Shown: piece after piece, positions 43,001-52,326 of the stretch
Position numbering within the stretch: position 1 is the first letter of the stretch
Layout of the letters: each line of letters begins with the position of its first letter
NCBI GenBank assembly: GCA_902762905.1
Contig: CACWQE010000007.1
Span: 1 to 64,000 of the forward strand
DNA from: an uncultured Lachnospiraceae bacterium
GTDB lineage: Bacteria; Bacillota; Clostridia; Lachnospirales; Lachnospiraceae
Reading direction: 5' to 3'
DNA length: 64,000 nt
Program-made: the position numbers and the translations under genes
Notes under the pieces: generated by a model
What the model was told of the DNA's origin: nothing
The model's input: only the letters and a program-made list of their open reading frames with translations
The model's database searches: none

Positions 43001-44319
43001 GTCTCTAAATTATGATTATTATTCTTTGCGAGCACTACCTGAGCCGCCGTGGTAGATTTCGTTCCAGTCGAATCCAAAAAATATCGATGACATTTATTAC
43101 ACACCCAATAAGCAACATTACCCTCCGCCATACAGGTTGCTGCTTTTGCCGGATATGCTGTCATACTATGCCCTGCCGCACAAGAATCATCATTCGTATT
43201 CGAATACACGCCATCCGATATCTGATATACAATATGGTGTGTACTGTCTAATACCGGATAGTTATCCGTTGTTCCCACATCAACATTCTGTCTCCATACT
43301 ACATCTGTACCGGAAGTACTTCCATTCAAGAGGTAAGCCGCCTTACCACTCTTAAAATCGCTTAGCGAAACACAATGAGCATCAGCCGCTGTCCCCGTAT
43401 AATTGTCTACTCCCACAGCCTTGCTTGCATGGCTGCTATCACAATATGCCTTCTGAATCGTTCCCGTATTATATCCGGCAACACCGCCTAATCCCTCTGT
43501 ACCATTACCGATCTCACCAACACTATAAACAGATGTTACACTTCCACTATTATAACCTACAACTCCTCCGCAATATGTTGATGCAGATGTCTCTATCTCA
43601 TTACTACAATAAACAATCTTGCCTGCATTATTACCTGCTATTCCGCCAGATGTTGCCCCCTGTGTACCCGTAGCAACTGCCTTTCCATTACCGCTTACCT
43701 GACAATATTGGATAACTCCTGTACTCATATTCTGTGCACAGATTCCTCCTGCATAACTCTGTGTAGAAATACTACTGTTCTTCACATAACAATGATCGAT
43801 CGTACCATAATTATATGCTACCACTGTCGCTGCTGCGTAGCCCCCGGTAAAGGTTGCCCCCTCTATCGTTACATTCTTAACCACTGCCCCTGCCGATATA
43901 CTTCCAAACAGTCCACCATACACGTTGGATGTCACATCATTGCCTGTAGCCCCCTGATATGTCAGATTAGAGATGGTATATCCCCGTCCGTCAAAGGTAT
44001 CATTATATCGCTTATTCTCCACATCATTTCCAATCCTGACCCAGTTGCTTGATGTGATCGTAATATCATTCATGAGGATTGCATTTGCAGCTTCCGAATT
44101 ATTACCACTCACTTTACTCTTTAACCATATCAGATTTGCTTCACTTGTGATCTGATACGGATTGGTACTCGAACCATCCCCGCTGGTTGGTTCAACAGCC
44201 GTAACTGATGCCGCCTTCACATTCTTTGCCGGAACATTCACTCCGCCGATTGCCATAATCCCTATCATTAACCATGCCAGCATCCTGCTTTTTCCTTTTC
44301 TTCGTTGCCTGTAACCCAT
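40003..44319 (-). CDS. Cysteine-rich surface protein with C-terminal LRR (1438 aa)
   Basis: A secreted protein: signal peptide MGYRQRRKGKSRMLAWLMIG, cut after ...VKAAS. Residues ~40-370 hold GLUG-like repeats (GGLFGSISAGAVVKNVTIEG, GGIAGNNAGKIVYC) suggesting a beta-helix. About 385-1270 is built of two Cys-rich repeat types: ATC..GN..Y..C..C.K.F (five copies) and HSG.CS.CGKQFT...HRGGTATC (three). Then come a Lys/Asp/Pro linker, a polar NNNNTNNNTN run and two to three LRR_5 repeats, ending KATIKVPKKVKKDYKKIL plus KVKIK. No LPXTG. Ligand unknown. The ATG at 44319 is seven bases after AGGAGG; an ATG two codons upstream abuts the site. Confidence 0.8.
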   Translation of the reverse strand: MGYRQRRKGKSRMLAWLMIGIMAIGGVNVPAKNVKAASVTAVEPTSGDGSSTNPYQITSEANLIWLKSKVSGNNSEAANAILMNDITITSSNWVRIGNDVENKRYNDTFDGRGYTISNLTYQGATGNDVTSNVYGGLFGSISAGAVVKNVTIEGATFTGGYAAATVVAYNYGTIDHCYVKNSSISTQSYAGGICAQNMSTGVIQYCQVSGNGKAVATGTQGATSGGIAGNNAGKIVYCSNEIETSASTYCGGVVGYNSGSVTSVYSVGEIGNGTEGLGGVAGYNTGTIQKAYCDSSHASKAVGVDNYTGTAADAHCVSLSDFKSGKAAYLLNGSTSGTDVVWRQNVDVGTTDNYPVLDSTHHIVYQISDGVYSNTNDDSCAAGHSMTAYPAKAATCMAEGNVAYWVCNKCHRYFLDSTGTKSTTAAQVVLAKNNNHNLETHAATKATCITAGNSLYYQCTLCGKYYKDNAATQETTLQSVTIAALGHDYTVTFKWGSDNASAKATIICSRNDINTRVNCTITSTSTETTCTKAGTTTYTATATYDGKEFKDQKTVTGEKGSHVYGTPVFAWTKQADGSYTATAAYTCSVCSNKETVNCTMTQLSKTDATCTAKGSVTYRATVSGKSDYEDKAFEIDATGHQLTAVNAVAATCDTPGHIAYNECGICKKKFDSSKNLLTDAEVVIKATGHTYACKAGTDGTTHSQVCSKCGHTTGKEEHAGGTATCHSKKVCTKCGASYGNLLPHTYDATPVFTWTKTTNGYTVTARLACTATGCTNVLEDKNCTVTQVDTKQPTCTEAGDRYYTATAVLNNRSYSEGRQATGEIAAIGHKLNYVAAKAVGQCEGDGNKQYWQCETCGKCYTDEKAVNETTIEQMTIKAPGHDQSEITDNGDGTHSGTCSRCGKQFTKESHRGGTATCTSKAKCEVCKAGYGSVDVNNHNYGEPEYQWSKDGDTYSVKVVLTCERCDAGVENHQKSYDSVSGEVTSTILTEATCDKEGTILYNFAKTVDGRKYTAEKQDTIAKLSHQMKKIAAKEATCTEEGNIEYYQCERCAKVFRDAAGTTAVTLAQTVLPATGHNKNEVKDNGNGTHSGSCSKCGKQFTEEAHRGGTATCVKKAQCEVCGAEYGEYGEHDYIAPVFVWNKTEDGYAVNATITCKTCTEDVNGHTIQKECTVADPKVIDATSTAEGSITYTAKVIWMGTEYSDVHTDVIPKKEETKNPDEGKKDDDKQPQGDNPKDDKKDDVQLPVNNQPTNVTIINNNNTNNNTNIYVNMQVVDQSTHITYRVVTASDGMPAVSYGAAPTKDATKVTVPSEATINGATYKVVAIEKNAFEKNKKLKSVTIGVNVEEIGESAFGKCTNLKKVIIPSNVKKIGKGAFSGCKKLKQITIKTDSLTKQSIGAKAFKGISAKATIKVPKKVKKDYKKILGKKGIGSKVKIK

Positions 44320-44424
44320 CTTCATACCTCCTACATATCATTTTCCCTATTGCTATTCTTGTTTGATACTAAATATTCTTTCCGGTTGTTGTATTCATTC
44401 ACCATTACAGAAAGTCTAACTTAG

Positions 44425-44433
44425 ATTATATCA
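44425..44433 (-). promoter_or_regulatory. Extended -10 promoter of the cysteine-rich surface protein
   Basis: TGA-TATAAT on the minus strand (44425-44433), giving a leader of about 95 bases before the ATG at 44319. The -35 hexamer is poor. The rest of the 220-bp gap up to the SDR gene shows no clear terminator. Confidence 0.55.
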
Positions 44434-44539
44434 TTTTATAACACGAAAATCTATCACGAAATCAATAATAAACAACAAAAAAGAACCCGAAAACAGTCAT
44501 TTTCACATAACTGTAATCAAGCTCTAACCTTCCCACGTA

Positions 44540-45289
44540 CTACCTTCCCCCATCAACCCGCAGCACTTCTCCATTCACAAAAGAAGCCTGCTCGGATGCA
44601 AGAAACAGTACTGCGTCTGCAATCTCTTCCGGTCTCGCCATCCGCTGCATTCCCGTCCGGTCAATCACTTTCTGTAATTCTTCTTCTGACTTATAATGTC
44701 CCATCTCTGTCTCGGTAAGACCCGGTGCAACCGCATTGACACGGATATGATATCTGCCAAGTTCCTTGGCGATAGACCGTGTTGCCCAGATAAGTGCAGC
44801 CTTACTGGAACCATATGCCAGATAACCCGGATTCGTCTCAATTCCACCCACAGAAGCCATGTTAATAATACTTCCACGATCTTGACGCATCATGATCTTA
44901 GATACCAGCTGCATAATGTAGATTTGTGAAAAATAATTGACCTGAAAGACCTCTTTGAGATCTTTCAGCGGTGTCATCTGCAACAACGCTCCATATGGCA
45001 TCCCTGCGTTATTGACCAACACATCGACAGACTTTTTCGTCTTACGGATCATAGATATCGCCTGCTTGATCTCATCCTCTGAGTTCAGATCAAAATATAC
45101 CGGTTCGATCGTCACCTGATACTGTTTAGCCAGATCCTGCATATCCTGTTCAAATTCGGAGGATGTCCGTCTTGCACAAGCCCAGATATTGGCACCATTT
45201 GCAGCAAATTTCTCTACAATATTACGTCCGATTCCCCGATTGGAACCGGTAATGATACAATTGTAACCCTCTAATAATCTTGTCTCCAT
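44540..45289 (-). CDS. SDR family NAD(P)-dependent oxidoreductase (FabG-like)
   Basis: A 249-residue classical short-chain dehydrogenase. Cofactor motif TGSNRGIG at residues 14-21, NNAG in VDVLVNNAGMPYG, the catalytic Ser in INMASVGG and Tyr-x3-Lys in YGSSK, then VAPGLTETEM and the C-terminal VNGEVLRVDGG. The R-T after ACA suggests NADP preference, but the substrate cannot be read from sequence; FabG-type or sugar/alcohol dehydrogenases are the nearest relatives. Transcribed after rsmE with an 85-bp gap. GGAAATGGAG precedes the ATG. Confidence 0.85.
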   Translation of the reverse strand: METRLLEGYNCIITGSNRGIGRNIVEKFAANGANIWACARRTSSEFEQDMQDLAKQYQVTIEPVYFDLNSEDEIKQAISMIRKTKKSVDVLVNNAGMPYGALLQMTPLKDLKEVFQVNYFSQIYIMQLVSKIMMRQDRGSIINMASVGGIETNPGYLAYGSSKAALIWATRSIAKELGRYHIRVNAVAPGLTETEMGHYKSEEELQKVIDRTGMQRMARPEEIADAVLFLASEQASFVNGEVLRVDGGR

Positions 45290-45374
45290 AGTTCTCCATT
45301 TCCTTTATGCAATCTTCTCATTCGCATACCTTAGTACATATAAAGCACCGGAATCGGCATCATCCGCCCAGACG

Positions 45375-46121
45375 CTACTCTGCCTCCAACCCAAACATCA
45401 ACAACGACAGCACAACCATTCCCGCCGTCTCTGTGCGGAGAATCCGGTGTCCGAGCGAGATCACTTTCCCACCAATCGCTTCTATCTGTGCAATCTCCGA
45501 CGGTTCAAATCCACCTTCCGGACCAATGAATATGCCAACAGAACGTCCATCTGTAATATCATGAATCACCTGCTTTGAATATTCCATTCCTTCTGCACTT
45601 TCATATGGAACGATCACACTATCCAGAGATTCCGCATACTGTACAGCCTCTCCCATTGTCATGATTGATTTCACTTCAGGAATCCTGCCACGCTTGGACT
45701 GTTTGGCTGCACTTAATGCAACTCCATTCAGACGCTCTATCTTCTTAGCAGCCTTTTTCTCATCTAATTTCACAACACAGCGTTTCATCATGACCGGTAC
45801 AATCTCGGCAACTCCTAACTCAACTGCTTTCTGTACGATCTGTTCCATCTTATCTCCTTTTGGATATCCCTGAAACAGAACGATCTTCGCCGGCAGTTCC
45901 CGGTTATTGCCAAACACATCTACTACGCGGAGCAATACCTCCTGTGTATCTGCGTCATAGTCCTCAATCTCGCACAGATATTCTTTCTCCCCCTGATCGG
46001 TTACGAGAACCTCTTCTCCTGTCTTCATACGAAGCACGTTATGAATATGGTTATAATCTTCTCCACTGATCCGGATCGGTTCCTGTAATAACTGCTCCGG
46101 ACTCACAAAAAAACGGTACAT
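45375..46121 (-). CDS. rsmE: 16S rRNA m3U1498 methyltransferase RsmE
   Basis: A 248-residue SPOUT methyltransferase. N-terminal PUA-like domain (MYRFFVSPEQL, HIHNVLRMKTGEEVLVTD), then LFQGYPKGDKMEQIVQKAVE, LGVAEIVPVMMKRCVV, AAKQSKRGRIPEV, and the knot-forming IGPEGGFEPSEI and LGHRILRTETAGMV. It methylates N3 of U1498 in the small ribosomal subunit. AGGAG lies 6 bases before the ATG; it follows prmA by 12 bp in the heat-shock gene neighbourhood. Confidence 0.93.
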   Translation of the reverse strand: MYRFFVSPEQLLQEPIRISGEDYNHIHNVLRMKTGEEVLVTDQGEKEYLCEIEDYDADTQEVLLRVVDVFGNNRELPAKIVLFQGYPKGDKMEQIVQKAVELGVAEIVPVMMKRCVVKLDEKKAAKKIERLNGVALSAAKQSKRGRIPEVKSIMTMGEAVQYAESLDSVIVPYESAEGMEYSKQVIHDITDGRSVGIFIGPEGGFEPSEIAQIEAIGGKVISLGHRILRTETAGMVVLSLLMFGLEAE

Positions 46122-46133
46122 ACTTCACTCCTC

Positions 46134-47093
46134 TTACTTCGCTACAATCGACACCCACTCGCCCATATAGGTCGTATCCACAATCTCAAATCCGTTCCGG
46201 ATCAATGCATCTTTTACTGCCTGCTCTTTTGTGTTGATGATGCCGGATGTAATGAACACGCCATCTTCTTTCATAAATGGGCGCACCTCTGCCGATAATG
46301 GAATAATGATATCCGCCAATATATTCGCAACTACAATATCATACTGTCCGACGCTGGCAGCACCTTCTGCAAATTCCTTGTCCTCGATCAGATTTCCTAA
46401 TACAATCGTATATTTCTCTTCCGGGATATCATTTAATGCCAGATTCGCCTTGCTCGCCTCAACAGCAAGTTCGTCAATGTCAACACCATATATCTTACTT
46501 GCTCCTAATTTCATCGCAACAATGGACAGAATACCACTTCCGCATCCCGCATCCATCACAGAGGTTGTTCCATCCGGCTTAATATACTTCTTAAGGTTTG
46601 CAATACATAACTTCGTTGTCTCATGTGAACCAGTTCCAAATGCAACACCTGGATCAATATGGATCACAATATCATCCGGCTTGGCATCTGCAATCTCCGT
46701 CCAGGTTGGCTGGATCACAATATTATCCTCTAAACGGAACGGATGAAAGAATTCCTTCCAGTTATTGATCCAGTCCTTATCCTCCGTCTCACCAAGCGAG
46801 ATCTTACCCGTTCCTACCGGCAGATAAGCCGACATTTCTTTTAACTGTTCTGCAATATAATTGCACAAGTCCTTGACATCAATCTTATCATCAATATAAC
46901 AGGATATCTCTGCCACGCCATCATCCGGAGGCAATTCTGGCAGAATATCAATAAACATCGCCTTTGTATCTGCCTCTGACAAAGGAATCTTGTCCTTTAC
47001 CTCGATACCCTCTACTCCATATTCATCTAATACATAACTCAACATATCGGTTGCCTGAGTCGTTGTCTCTACCGTTACTTTCGTCCATTTCAT
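46134..47093 (-). CDS. prmA: Ribosomal protein L11 methyltransferase PrmA
   Basis: A 319-residue SAM methyltransferase that trimethylates ribosomal protein L11. N-terminal L11-recognition domain (KWTKVTVETTTQATDMLSYV), a W-I-N-N-W-K-E-F-F segment, then PGVAFGTGSHETTKLCI, motif I VMDAGCGSGILSIVAMKLG, acidic VYGVDIDELAV-type motif and NILADIIIPL. Length is normal. Located between dnaJ and rsmE as in many Firmicutes; the dnaJ terminator at 47211-47251 lies upstream, so it may have its own promoter. Confidence 0.93.
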   Translation of the reverse strand: MKWTKVTVETTTQATDMLSYVLDEYGVEGIEVKDKIPLSEADTKAMFIDILPELPPDDGVAEISCYIDDKIDVKDLCNYIAEQLKEMSAYLPVGTGKISLGETEDKDWINNWKEFFHPFRLEDNIVIQPTWTEIADAKPDDIVIHIDPGVAFGTGSHETTKLCIANLKKYIKPDGTTSVMDAGCGSGILSIVAMKLGASKIYGVDIDELAVEASKANLALNDIPEEKYTIVLGNLIEDKEFAEGAASVGQYDIVVANILADIIIPLSAEVRPFMKEDGVFITSGIINTKEQAVKDALIRNGFEIVDTTYMGEWVSIVAK

Positions 47094-47210
47094 ACCGATT
47101 ATACTCCTCTTCTATATACATGCTTCATAGCTGTTCACTTCCTCTATTGTACCTATATTCATTCCAACATACAAGTATAAATACATATTTTCACAAAAAC
47201 AAAATGAAGG

Positions 47211-47251
47211 CAAAAATACCGCTACACGATAACAAATCATGTAACGGTATT
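47211..47251 (-). terminator. Terminator of the hrcA-grpE-dnaK-dnaJ operon
   Basis: A 16-bp stem with two G-U pairs (AATACCGTTACATGAT with ATCGTGTAGCGGTATT on the minus strand), a 5-nt loop and a following T5 run, 17 bases past the dnaJ stop. Confidence 0.9.
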
Positions 47252-47267
47252 ATCTCTTTCTCTATTC

Positions 47268-48437
47268 TCAGCGTTTCTTACCGAAACCTTTCTTCTTGTG
47301 TCCACCGAAACTGAAGTCTCCTGCAGAATCCGTAGATCTTCTTGCAGTAGAACCAGTTGCTTCATCAAAGTTATTAAGAATTGTCTTCTGCTCTTCTGTC
47401 AACTTATCTGGCACCTGAACAACCAAAGTAACATAATGATCACCACGTACATTCTTATTACGAAGTGTCGGAACACCCTTGCCCTTCAGCTTAATCTTAG
47501 TATCTGTCTGTGTTCCCGGCTTAATCTCATATTCCATCGGACCATCGATCGTATTGATCGTAATCGTTCCGCCAAGTGCTGCTTGTGTAAATGTGATCGG
47601 TTCTGTAGAAAACAGGTCATACTCCTGACGCTGGAACTGTGGATGTCTGTCAACCAATACAGTAACAAGCAAATCTCCTCGTCCGCCACCATTGACACCA
47701 GGTTCACCCTTCTCGCGGATACGGATACTCTGTCCGTTATCAATACCGGCTGGTACAACTACCTGAATCTTCTTCTTGCTCTTCACATAACCAGTACCAG
47801 AGCACTGTGTACACTTATACTTAATGACTTTACCAGTACCAGAACACTCTGGACATGTCTGTACATTACGAACTACACCAAATAACGACTGCTGTGTAAA
47901 TACAACCTGACCTTTACCATTACATTTCGGACAAGTCTCCGGGTTATGTCCCGGCTGTGAACCGGTACCATGACATACAACACATTCGTCTTTCAGTGGT
48001 AATTCCAATTCCTTCTGGCAGCCAAATACAGCTTCGTCAAATTTCACACGAACACTGGTCTTAATGTTGGCACCTTTCATCGGACCATTCGATTGACGGG
48101 TTCTTCCACCACCGCCAAACATATCTCCAAAGATATCTCCAAAGATATCTCCCATATCACCAAAGTCAAATCCACCGAATCCAGCTCCACCCATGCCGCC
48201 ATTTGGATCAAATGCAGCGTGACCGAACTGATCATACTTTGCTCTGGAATCCGGATCACTTAATACCTTGTAAGCTTCAGAAGCCTCTTTGAACTTTGCT
48301 TCTGCTTCCTTGTCTCCCGGATTCATATCAGGATGGTATTTCTTGGCAATCTGTCGGTAAGCTTTCTTTAATTCTGCATCTGTTGCATTCTTTGCAACGC
48401 CAAGAACCTCATAATAATCTCTCTTTGTTTCTGCCAT
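47268..48437 (-). CDS. dnaJ: Chaperone DnaJ
   Basis: A 389-residue class I Hsp40. J domain (~1-70) with the HPD motif in [14 protein letters not shown]; Gly/Phe-rich region ([20 protein letters not shown]); four zinc-finger repeats [32 protein letters not shown]; then the substrate-binding C-terminal domains. It presents clients to DnaK. The start at 48437 is used because AAAGGTGAGG is its ribosome-binding site; the GTG three codons upstream lies inside that site. Last gene of the HrcA operon. Confidence 0.95.
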   Translation of the reverse strand: MAETKRDYYEVLGVAKNATDAELKKAYRQIAKKYHPDMNPGDKEAEAKFKEASEAYKVLSDPDSRAKYDQFGHAAFDPNGGMGGAGFGGFDFGDMGDIFGDIFGDMFGGGGRTRQSNGPMKGANIKTSVRVKFDEAVFGCQKELELPLKDECVVCHGTGSQPGHNPETCPKCNGKGQVVFTQQSLFGVVRNVQTCPECSGTGKVIKYKCTQCSGTGYVKSKKKIQVVVPAGIDNGQSIRIREKGEPGVNGGGRGDLLVTVLVDRHPQFQRQEYDLFSTEPITFTQAALGGTITINTIDGPMEYEIKPGTQTDTKIKLKGKGVPTLRNKNVRGDHYVTLVVQVPDKLTEEQKTILNNFDEATGSTARRSTDSAGDFSFGGHKKKGFGKKR

Positions 48438-48464
48438 CTTCCTCACCTTTATCGACTAAGAGTA

Positions 48465-48490
48465 CCCACGGTCTCTATTGAGACCGTGGG
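48465..48490 (-). promoter_or_regulatory. Strong stem-loop between dnaK and dnaJ
   Basis: A perfect 11-bp stem (CCCACGGTCTC / GAGACCGTGGG) with a 4-nt loop in the 80-bp dnaK-dnaJ gap. No T-run follows on either strand. Likely an RNA-stability or partial-attenuation element. Confidence 0.75.
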
Positions 48491-48517
48491 ACTATCATTT
48501 CAAAGTATCAATCCGGA

Positions 48518-50380
<1,863 letters not shown>

Positions 50381-50462
50381 CTAAAACTCTATAATCATAT
50401 ATATTGTTTACCAAAATACCTGCCACTGGCAGCTTTTTGGATGCTTAGCAACTAAAAATTAA

Positions 50463-51128
50463 TTAGTTTGCAACTTTAACCATACTGTGACGAAGCACTT
50501 CATCCTTGTACATATAACCCTTCTGAAGTTCTTCTGCTACTATGTTCTCTCCTAACTCCTCATCTTCTACATGTAATACTGCATTATGGAAATCCGGATC
50601 AAACTGTGTACCCTCTGCATTCATTGGTTTCACACCAACATCTTCAAGGGTTACGATCATCTGCTTATAGATCTTATCAACACCTTGTTCAAACGCACGA
50701 TCCTTATCTTCTTCCGGGATAGCTGCTAGCGCTCTCTCAAAGTTATCAACTACCGGTAATAATTTCTCAAGAACCTCTTTGGCGCCTATGTCATACATCC
50801 GCTTAGATTCTTTCTCATTACGGTTTCTGGCATTCTCAAACTCTGCAAGCAAACGCTTATATCTGTCATTCGCTTCTTCTGTCAGTTCCTTCTGTTTCTC
50901 TAACTCAAGTTCTAATGCCTTGTTATTGCCGCCGCTTCTTCGACTGCCTTTCTTTGCCTTAGTTGGCTTCTTTTCTGTATCCTCTGAAACTTCTTTGGCT
51001 TCTTCAACTGCTGTCTCTTCAGTGGATTCTACCGCAACTTCTTCTACAGTCTCTTCTACTGCTTTACCGGTAGGTTTGTTCTTCTTATTCGCACTGTTCT
51101 TCGCACTGCTTTTCTTCTTTTCTTCCAC
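50463..51128 (-). CDS. grpE: Nucleotide exchange factor GrpE
   Basis: A 221-residue GrpE that releases ADP from DnaK. Residues ~1-75 are a low-complexity Lys/Glu/Ala/Val-rich extension; a long coiled coil follows (LELELEKQKELTEEANDRYK, RLLAEFENARNRNEKE), and the beta-domain has KLLPVVDNFERAL, GVKPMNAEGTQFDPDFHNAV and GYMYKDEVLRHSMVKVA. Starts at GTG with AGAGGTG five bases upstream, ten bases after the hrcA stop. Second gene of the operon. Confidence 0.95.
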   Translation of the reverse strand: MEEKKKSSAKNSANKKNKPTGKAVEETVEEVAVESTEETAVEEAKEVSEDTEKKPTKAKKGSRRSGGNNKALELELEKQKELTEEANDRYKRLLAEFENARNRNEKESKRMYDIGAKEVLEKLLPVVDNFERALAAIPEEDKDRAFEQGVDKIYKQMIVTLEDVGVKPMNAEGTQFDPDFHNAVLHVEDEELGENIVAEELQKGYMYKDEVLRHSMVKVAN

Positions 51129-51138
51129 TTTGACACCT

Positions 51139-52170
51139 CTAATCTTTCTTCTTAAATATTGTATCTAACTCACCCGTCAGATTCTTCAGGGTGTTGACGA
51201 CTTTCTTATAGTCCATACGTTTCGGTCCGATAATACCAATCGTTCCCTTTGCACCCTCTGCTAATTCATAGGTTGCTGTTACAATACTACAATCCTTCAT
51301 ATTAGAAACCGGTGCTTCCTCTCCGATATAGACCTGAATACCATTCGTATTCTCACTGTTCATAGACTCATCAATCAATTCATCTAATCCCTGTCGATCC
51401 TCTAATGCCTCTAGAAGCTTCGTCGTCTGTTCGATATCTCCAAGTTCCGGATACTTTAACATATTCGTTGTACCACTTGTATAGATCTCGACTTCATCTG
51501 CTTCATGAATGGCCTCTGCGATTCCCTGGAAAATATTCTCCATGATATCTGCAAACTCTCCAGCCTGAGACTTGATCGTCTGAATCATCTCTAAATTGAT
51601 GTCCTGTAGGGATGCTCCCTGTAAAAACGTATTCAGCAGGACATTCAGCTTAAGAATCTCATCATTTTCCAGCATCCGGTCTACCTGCATCAGCTTATTC
51701 TTGATCACATTACCATCTACTACGATAACCGCCAATAGCTGATTCTCATCTACCTGAGACAACTGAATGAACTTAAGTTTAATGTTCTGATATTGTGGTG
51801 CTGTAACAAGTGTTGCATAATTCGTATTGTATGCCAATACCTTGGCAACCTGCTTCAGCATGGATTCCATCTTATCAACACGTTCAAGCAATTGTGTCTT
51901 CATCTCTTGCATCTCGGTATCTTTCTCTGCCATCATATGGTCTACATATAACCGATAGCCCCGATCTGTCGGAACACGCCCCGCAGATGTATGCGGCTGC
52001 ATGATCAGTCCCAGTTCTTCTAAGTCTGCCATCTCATTCCGAATCGTTGCAGAAGAAAGGTTCAGATCTGTATATTTGGAAATGGTTCTTGAACCAACCG
52101 GTTCACCCGTCTCTAGATAATTAGAAATGATTGCTTTGAGTATCTTCTGCTTCCTCTCATCTAATTCCAT
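51139..52170 (-). CDS. hrcA: Heat-inducible transcription repressor HrcA
   Basis: A 343-residue repressor of class I heat-shock genes. N-terminal winged helix (LDERKQKILKAIISNYLETG, GSRTISKYTDLNLSSATIRN), then the GAF-like HrcA domain with EDRQGLDELIDE and a C-terminal GTIGIIGPKRMDYKKVVNTL. HrcA needs GroEL to stay active and binds the CIRCE operator, present here directly upstream of its own gene, so the operon is autoregulated. AAAGGGG precedes the ATG. Confidence 0.95.
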   Translation of the reverse strand: MELDERKQKILKAIISNYLETGEPVGSRTISKYTDLNLSSATIRNEMADLEELGLIMQPHTSAGRVPTDRGYRLYVDHMMAEKDTEMQEMKTQLLERVDKMESMLKQVAKVLAYNTNYATLVTAPQYQNIKLKFIQLSQVDENQLLAVIVVDGNVIKNKLMQVDRMLENDEILKLNVLLNTFLQGASLQDINLEMIQTIKSQAGEFADIMENIFQGIAEAIHEADEVEIYTSGTTNMLKYPELGDIEQTTKLLEALEDRQGLDELIDESMNSENTNGIQVYIGEEAPVSNMKDCSIVTATYELAEGAKGTIGIIGPKRMDYKKVVNTLKNLTGELDTIFKKKD

Positions 52171-52200
52171 GTATCAGACCCCTTTCCTTCTTTTTGATTA

Positions 52201-52227
52201 TTAGCACTCAACTTATCCGAGTGCTAA
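52201..52227. promoter_or_regulatory. CIRCE operator
   Basis: TTAGCACTC-N9-GAGTGCTAA, a perfect match to the HrcA binding site. It lies between the promoter and the hrcA start codon (31 bases away), so it can block transcription and also remain in the mRNA leader. Confidence 0.97.
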
Positions 52228-52238
52228 CATCTGAATAT

Positions 52239-52267
52239 AATGTACCACCCACCCATACGTTTGTCAA
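52239..52267 (-). promoter_or_regulatory. Sigma-A promoter of the hrcA operon
   Basis: TTGACA (52262-52267), 17-nt spacer, TACATT (52239-52244), immediately upstream of CIRCE. Confidence 0.8.
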
Positions 52268-52326
52268 GAAAAAAACAAGAAAATTTGTGAATATTTTGTG
52301 TGTATACAGATTCCATTTTTGAAAAA

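Noticed and set aside
40480-44155. Many open frames on the plus strand across the cysteine-rich surface protein gene
   Set aside because: They are shadows of the repeat-rich coding strand: no ribosome-binding sites, odd composition and no recognisable domains.
44475-44520. Terminator after the SDR gene
   Set aside because: ACAGT/ACTGT followed by an interrupted T-run is too weak to call.
50425-50445. Terminator between grpE and dnaK
   Set aside because: The CTGCC/GGCAG stem is only 5 bp and the T-tract is broken; the operon context argues for read-through, so it is at most an attenuator.
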